DNA of 64,000 nucleotides from an uncultured Bacilli bacterium (GTDB taxonomy: Bacteria; Bacillota_I; Bacilli_A; RF39; UBA660), in assembly GCA_934120715.1 (NCBI GenBank), contig CAKOUW010000001.1:1-64000 (forward strand), written 5' to 3'. Below are positions 59,483 through 64,000 of the stretch, piece after piece. The notes below the pieces were generated by a model. It was given only the letters and a program-made list of their open reading frames with translations. It was not told the DNA's origin and made no database searches. How positions within the stretch are numbered: position 1 is the stretch's first letter; the number at the start of each line of letters is the position of its first letter. The position numbers were made by a program, and so were the translations under genes.

Positions 59483-61069
59483 GTGATACAGGTTAGTAAT
59501 GTTAGTTTAAGATTTGGAAAGAGAACCTTATTTGAAGATGTAAATATTAAATTTACCAATGGTAATTGTTATGGATTAATTGGAGCTAATGGTAGTGGAA
59601 AATCAACATTTTTAAAGATATTATCTGGTGAAGTTGAGACAACTACTGGAGAAGTTATAATTTCAAAGAATGAAAGACTTTCAATTTTAAGACAAGATCA
59701 TTATCAATATGATGATAAACGAGTTATTGATGTAGTTATTATGGGTAATGATAAGTTGTATAAAATAATGGAAGAAAAGAATAAGATGTATGAGCAGACA
59801 GAGTTTAGCGATGAAGATGGTATGAAGCTTGCTAATTTGGAAGCTGAATTTATGGACTTAGACGGTTGGAATGCTGAGTCTGATGCTGCGACGCTTCTTA
59901 ATAATTTAGGGATTGATACAAGTCTTCATGAATTATTGATGAAGGATATCCCAGTTAAACTAAGAGTAAAAGTCTTGCTTGCTCAAGCACTTTTTGGTAA
60001 TCCAGATATATTACTTTTAGACGAACCTACAAATAGTTTGGATTTAGAAGCTATTAAGTGGTTAGAAGAGTTTTTAATTAACTTTAATAATACAGTTATT
60101 ATTGTTTCTCATGATAGACATTTTTTAAATAAAGTATGTACACATATTGCGGATATTGATTATGGTAAAATTAAATTATATGTAGGTAACTATGATTTCT
60201 GGTATGAATCTAGTGTACTTTTACAAAAACAGATGAGAGAATCAAATAAGAAAAAAGAAGAGAAAATAAAAGAGTTACAGGCATTTATTGCTCGATTTTC
60301 AGCTAATGCATCTAAATCTAAACAAGCTACATCTAGAAAGAAATTATTAGATAAGATTCAATTAGATGAGATAATTCCTTCTTCTAGAAAGTATCCTTAT
60401 ATTGATTTTAAAATAGAAAAACCTTCTGGTAAAGAGATATTAAAGGTTGAAAACTTGACTAAGATTGTTGATGGTAAGAAGATTTTAGATAAAGTATCAT
60501 TTACAGTATTAAAGGGTGATAAAATAACATTTATAGCTAATAATGATATGGTAAAAACAACTTTATTCAATATTTTATCAGGTAAGGAAAAATATGATAA
60601 GGGTAGTATTGAATGGGGTAAGACTATTGTTTGTGGTTACTTACCACAGGATAATACTGAGTATTTTGATACTGATAAAAATATTATGGAATGGATTGGT
60701 CAGTATTATGATATAAAAGATGAAACAATACTTCGTGGTTTTTTAGGTAGAATGTTATTTTCTGGTGATGATGTATTTAAAAAAGTAAATGTTTTATCAG
60801 GTGGTGAAAAGGCACGTTGTATGTTATCTAAGATCATGCTTGAGAGTCCTAATTTCTTGATAATGGATGAGCCTACTAACCATTTAGATTTGGAGAGTAT
60901 TACTTCTTTAAATAAGGGCTTAATTAATTTCCAAGGAGAGGTTTTATTCACTTCTAGAGATTATGAACTTAATAATACTGTTACTAATAGGGTAATTGAG
61001 ATATTAGATGATGGTAAAATTATTGATAGATCAGTTCCATATGAAGATTATCTAAATAGCAAAAAATAG
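59483..61069 (+). CDS. ykpA: ABC-F ATPase, YkpA/YbiT-like
   Basis: A 528-aa soluble twin-ATPase of the ABC-F group, close to Bacillus YkpA through VSLRFGKRTLFEDVNIKFT and the linker VARFSANASKSKQ-type segment (IARFSANASKSKQATSRKK). The first ATPase has an intact Walker A (GANGSGKST) but its signature is IPVKLR in place of LSGGQ. The second has a degenerate Walker A (ANNDMVKTT) and lacks the switch His (TSRDYE) but keeps LSGGEK and DEPTNHLDL. ABC-F proteins act on ribosomes; the exact role of YkpA is not settled. GTG start after GAGGTGAT. Confidence 0.92.
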   Translation: MIQVSNVSLRFGKRTLFEDVNIKFTNGNCYGLIGANGSGKSTFLKILSGEVETTTGEVIISKNERLSILRQDHYQYDDKRVIDVVIMGNDKLYKIMEEKNKMYEQTEFSDEDGMKLANLEAEFMDLDGWNAESDAATLLNNLGIDTSLHELLMKDIPVKLRVKVLLAQALFGNPDILLLDEPTNSLDLEAIKWLEEFLINFNNTVIIVSHDRHFLNKVCTHIADIDYGKIKLYVGNYDFWYESSVLLQKQMRESNKKKEEKIKELQAFIARFSANASKSKQATSRKKLLDKIQLDEIIPSSRKYPYIDFKIEKPSGKEILKVENLTKIVDGKKILDKVSFTVLKGDKITFIANNDMVKTTLFNILSGKEKYDKGSIEWGKTIVCGYLPQDNTEYFDTDKNIMEWIGQYYDIKDETILRGFLGRMLFSGDDVFKKVNVLSGGEKARCMLSKIMLESPNFLIMDEPTNHLDLESITSLNKGLINFQGEVLFTSRDYELNNTVTNRVIEILDDGKIIDRSVPYEDYLNSKK

Positions 61070-61090
61070 GATTGATTCCTATTTTTTTTT
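61061..61090. terminator. Bidirectional terminator
   Basis: AAAAAATAGGA/TCCTATTTTTT with a 5-base loop between the convergent ykpA and the activase operon; its stem includes the ykpA stop codon. Confidence 0.8.
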
Positions 61091-62036
61091 AGACTGTTAT
61101 TTTGCCTCTATTGCATCTATTTCCCCAAGAGTCAATTAAATTATCATTTTTCTTTACGCAAATTATTTCACAGTTATTTGGACAATTTGAACAATTGATA
61201 CTGGTTGTTTCAAATTTATCTTCAACGATATTAAAACTGAAATTTATTTCTTTTTCTTTTTTGGAGAGTATAGCTACTCCGATGGCACCCATTAAATGAC
61301 CATTTTCATCCGTTATAATTTCTGTATCTAGGATATCTTCAAAGGCTTTTTTCACGCCGATATTTTTTGATACACCACCCTGAAATATAATAGGAGATTC
61401 AATTTTTTTACCTTTACCAACATTGTTTAAATAATTAAGAGCAATACTTCTACATAGACCAGCTATGATATCATTTTTCTTATATCCCATTTGAGCTTTA
61501 TGAACGAGATCACTTTCAGCAAAAACGGTACATCTTGCGGCAATTAAGGCAGGATTTTTACTAGTTAGGGCAATTTTGCCGAAGTCTTCAATTTTAACAT
61601 CCAATCTCTTTGCTTGACTACTTAAAAAAGATCCCGTTCCAGCAGCACATAGGGTATTCATAGCGTAGTCTATTACAATACCATCTCTAATTAGAATTAT
61701 TTTAGAGTCTTGACCGCCAATCTCAATTATTGTTCTTATATTTGGATATTTTGATAAGGTACCTATAGCATGAGCAGTTATTTCATTTTTTATAATAGAG
61801 GCATTTAATATTTTACCAATTAATTTTCTAGCTGATCCAGTAGTACCAACTGATACAATTTTTACTTTTTTGGTATCTATTTGTTTCTTTAAATTTTCTA
61901 AAACTTCTTTAGCTGCCTTAATAGGATTTCCTTTAGTCCAAATATAAGTACTGGCTAGAACATTGTTATCTTTATCAACTATTACTCCTTTGGTGGAAAT
62001 TGATCCGATATCTATTCCTAAATAAGCCTTAATCAT
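61089..62036 (-). CDS. BadF/HgdC-type acyl-CoA dehydratase activase
   Basis: A 315-aa ATPase of the BadF/BadG/BcrA/BcrD family. ASKHA-fold motifs: GIDIGSISTKGV, IEIGGQDSKI, the Fe-S ligand region NTLCAAGTGSF and AARCTVFAESD; a C-terminal Cys-rich tail (CSNCPNNCEIIC, CNRG). Such activases pass an electron by ATP hydrolysis to 2-hydroxyacyl-CoA dehydratases. The neighbours are DUF2229-like, not classical HgdAB, so the target is probably the proteins of this operon. The ORF overlaps the upstream gene by 8 bp. Confidence 0.9.
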   Translation of the reverse strand: MIKAYLGIDIGSISTKGVIVDKDNNVLASTYIWTKGNPIKAAKEVLENLKKQIDTKKVKIVSVGTTGSARKLIGKILNASIIKNEITAHAIGTLSKYPNIRTIIEIGGQDSKIILIRDGIVIDYAMNTLCAAGTGSFLSSQAKRLDVKIEDFGKIALTSKNPALIAARCTVFAESDLVHKAQMGYKKNDIIAGLCRSIALNYLNNVGKGKKIESPIIFQGGVSKNIGVKKAFEDILDTEIITDENGHLMGAIGVAILSKKEKEINFSFNIVEDKFETTSINCSNCPNNCEIICVKKNDNLIDSWGNRCNRGKITV

Positions 62037-63096
62037 TTTTATCTCTCCTTATCTTTAATAAATCATAAAAAGCTTCTAGTCTAGTTTTGATTCCTTCATC
62101 TGAAGTTTCTACATCATATGATAAAAATATAATAGGCATGTTATTTTCACTAGCTATTTTTTGAATTATGGGTATGGCGGTAATTTCTGGTGTACAACCA
62201 AAAGGTTTGGTATGAATGATACCATCATATTTTTTTTCAATTAATTTTATAGTTCTATATATGTTATCTAGCCCATCAGCACCTAGTTTATATTTGCAAT
62301 ATTTCTTGGTTTTTCTTAACATATGCTTTTTTAGGAACTTTTTTTGCCATAAAAGATATGACAAGTTAGTATATCTTTTTATTTCAATATTCATATTGGC
62401 TAATTCCTTTTCTAAAAAGTAACTAGATGAAGGTTCCATAGTTGTATATAATTCTCCTATAATACCTACTTTTAATCTTTTTTCTTTACGAAGTGGTATT
62501 CTTTTAATTAAGTATTTATATTTAAAATAGTAATATATTAGTTCTATGATAGAATCAGTACTTTTAAATTTTTTTAGCATTTTTTTCTTTAGAACTAAGT
62601 GAGCATTTTTTTTCTTTTCAAAGCCAATATTTTTTCTAATTATTTTATCTATTTTATCCATCTGCCATATAAATATTAATGTATATAGTATGGAATGGAT
62701 AAAGTAGGGGAAGGAGAGCTTTTTATTTATTTTTTTAAATATTTTATATACTTCTCGTACTTTTAAATTATTTCTAGAAATTAATTTATAAAACTCAAAT
62801 TCATATCCTAGGTCTTTTAAAATAGTTTCAGTTACTTCAGCATAATATCTATATCTACAGCCGCCACCTGCGGTAAAAAGAATGTTAGCTCCATTTTCTA
62901 GACTTTCAATAAAGTTACCTAGATTATATTTGAAGGGGAGACAAACTGAGTCTGGTGAATATTTGGCACCTAACTCAATAGTCTTTTTTGTAATTGGAGG
63001 AGCTGGTACTACTTTTAGATTAGTGGTTCTTTTTAAAAATATGGAAACTGGTATATAGTAGTCACCTAAGTGAGGAAAACTAATTATTTTTTTCAT
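62029..63096 (-). CDS. DUF2229/HgdB-like CoA protein activase component
   Basis: A 355-aa soluble protein of the HgdB-related CoA-activase family. It opens with ISFPHLGDYYIP and has Cys residues at SPDSVCLPFKYNLG and GGGCRYRYY, which are the Fe-S-type ligand positions in the family; the C-terminal IIHTKPFGCTPEITA adds another Cys. It overlaps the next upstream gene by 4 bp. In many Bacillota this region is one part of a long activase/DUF2229 protein; here it is a separate gene. The reaction is unknown. Confidence 0.82.
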   Translation of the reverse strand: MKKIISFPHLGDYYIPVSIFLKRTTNLKVVPAPPITKKTIELGAKYSPDSVCLPFKYNLGNFIESLENGANILFTAGGGCRYRYYAEVTETILKDLGYEFEFYKLISRNNLKVREVYKIFKKINKKLSFPYFIHSILYTLIFIWQMDKIDKIIRKNIGFEKKKNAHLVLKKKMLKKFKSTDSIIELIYYYFKYKYLIKRIPLRKEKRLKVGIIGELYTTMEPSSSYFLEKELANMNIEIKRYTNLSYLLWQKKFLKKHMLRKTKKYCKYKLGADGLDNIYRTIKLIEKKYDGIIHTKPFGCTPEITAIPIIQKIASENNMPIIFLSYDVETSDEGIKTRLEAFYDLLKIRRDKND

Positions 63097-64000
63097 TTAT
63101 TTCCCTCCTTTAAATTTTTAAGTATGTCAATAAAGCTTTCTAGTCTTGTTATAACGCCTACTTCACTATTTAAGTCTTCGAAGATTAAAGTCATAACAGG
63201 AACATTTTTAACTTTTAAGCTTATTAATTCATTACTTAGGGAGTCTGGTCCACAAGGAAATGATGATATAATGATAATACCATCTACTTTGTCTTTATAA
63301 TAATTGATACTGGCCATTACTTCTTTACTATGAGTCCAATGGATATCTGATGATAAATCTTTACATTCATTATCTATTTTTAGATGATCTATTTTGTTAC
63401 TATAGATGATACTGATGTTATTTTCTTTTAAGTATTTTGTGATACTTTTACCAATTAATTCATCATATAAATTGTATGGGTGTCCAGCAAGTAGAATTTT
63501 TAGATTGGTATTTTTAAGAACTTCTTCTTGTTCTTGTTCTTGTTTTTTTCTTTTCATAAGATTTATCTTTTCAGCGTATTTATATGCTTTATAGCTTTTG
63601 ATATATGAAGCGCCTAGCTTTTCGCCTAGTTTTAAAAAGGCCATAAGGCGATTTTCCTTTTCTTCTAAGTCGATATTGTAGTTTAATATTTCTACATCAA
63701 ATAAATTATTTACTAGGTCATATAAACAGTTGAAATTTGTACATACTTGTTCATTTTTTTTAATTGAATATAGTCTTGGTACTAGAATATAATCACATTT
63801 GTTTTGTAAATTTATGATGTGACCTAAATATAATTTTAATGAAAGACAAGCTTCATCAGGAGCTATTTTAGTTCCATCTTCTAGTATTTTTTTGTTACTG
63901 TAATCACTTATTATAGGTGTATAGCCTAGGTACTTTATAAATTCTAGCCAGAGATCTTTATCATAGTAATATAGTAAGGCTCTTGGTATTCCAATAGTTT
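63093..64000 (-). CDS. DUF2229-like protein, 5' end beyond the window
   Basis: The frame ends at 63093 and stays open to the right edge, so the ATG at 63644 is internal and at least 300 codons are present. Upstream of that ATG the reading contains IAPDEACLSLKLYLGH and CDYILVPRLYSI, the DUF2229 core, and CTNFNCLYDLV; the C-terminal part has AGHPYNLYDELIGK and ISSFPCGPDSLSNEL with Cys positions typical of the HgdB-related family. It forms one operon with the two genes after it (4-bp overlap). The N-terminus lies outside the window. Confidence 0.82.
   Translation of the reverse strand, partial: TIGIPRALLYYYDKDLWLEFIKYLGYTPIISDYSNKKILEDGTKIAPDEACLSLKLYLGHIINLQNKCDYILVPRLYSIKKNEQVCTNFNCLYDLVNNLFDVEILNYNIDLEEKENRLMAFLKLGEKLGASYIKSYKAYKYAEKINLMKRKKQEQEQEEVLKNTNLKILLAGHPYNLYDELIGKSITKYLKENNISIIYSNKIDHLKIDNECKDLSSDIHWTHSKEVMASINYYKDKVDGIIIISSFPCGPDSLSNELISLKVKNVPVMTLIFEDLNSEVGVITRLESFIDILKNLKEGNK

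Noticed and set aside
63093..63644. A 183-aa protein starting at the ATG at 63644 (reverse)
   Set aside because: The frame stays open to the window edge and the upstream part contains the DUF2229 core, so this ATG is internal.

Overview
The window is AT-rich, densely coded chromosome from a low-GC Gram-positive bacterium (Bacillota), probably an uncultured gut lineage near Bacilli/Erysipelotrichia/RF39. Supporting signs are strong AGGAGG ribosome sites, HrcA/CIRCE heat-shock control, a T-box metG leader, sortases with LPXTG-type substrates, CotJ and BclA-like proteins, and a phosphoketolase. TGA is used as a stop (for example at 33343-33345 and 37663-37665), so this is not a mycoplasma with UGA=Trp. 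The taxonomic guess is inference. The only stretch over 300 bases without a gene is 5403-5827, which holds the metG promoter and T-box leader.

Left part (1-14.7 kb): the end of a MucBP surface protein, folD, two small membrane proteins, an overlapping four-gene minus-strand set of unknown function (2477-4444), an unknown cytosolic protein, T-box-controlled metG, an orphan VirD4-like ATPase, a small AraC regulator, tRNA-His, cotJA/B-cotJC, a decayed tnpB and a CIRCE-controlled clpB lacking its N domain.

Centre (14.7-31.4 kb): a sortase-pilus operon (giant VWA protein, LPQTG protein, VPNTY minor pilin, LPATG major pilin, class C sortase). It is followed by a separately transcribed prepilin-Hint fusion, a TPR glycosyltransferase, a zinc dehydrogenase and two collagen-like GPT-repeat proteins. 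From 31.6 to 40.6 kb lies a LysR gene, then a nine-gene block: ThiF-like E1, JAB/MPN protein, ubiquitin-like protein ending in Gly-Gly, threonine-aldolase-like PLP enzyme, ATP-grasp ligase, GNAT, serine-acetyltransferase-like protein, CapA-like phosphatase and a PP-loop/P-loop-kinase fusion. I read it as an uncharacterised biosynthetic cluster that uses a Ubl sulfur or acyl carrier; this is the most interesting locus.

Right part (40.6-64 kb): CIRCE-controlled htpG and hsp20, an NPETS surface protein, phosphoketolase, a cysteine desulfurase, many small membrane or unknown proteins, a secreted HExxH peptidase, Nudix, galE (apparently with an ATT start), a class B sortase, an ABC exporter, a glucosaminidase, an ABC-F protein, and a minus-strand operon of a BadF-type activase with two DUF2229-like proteins, the last running off the right edge.
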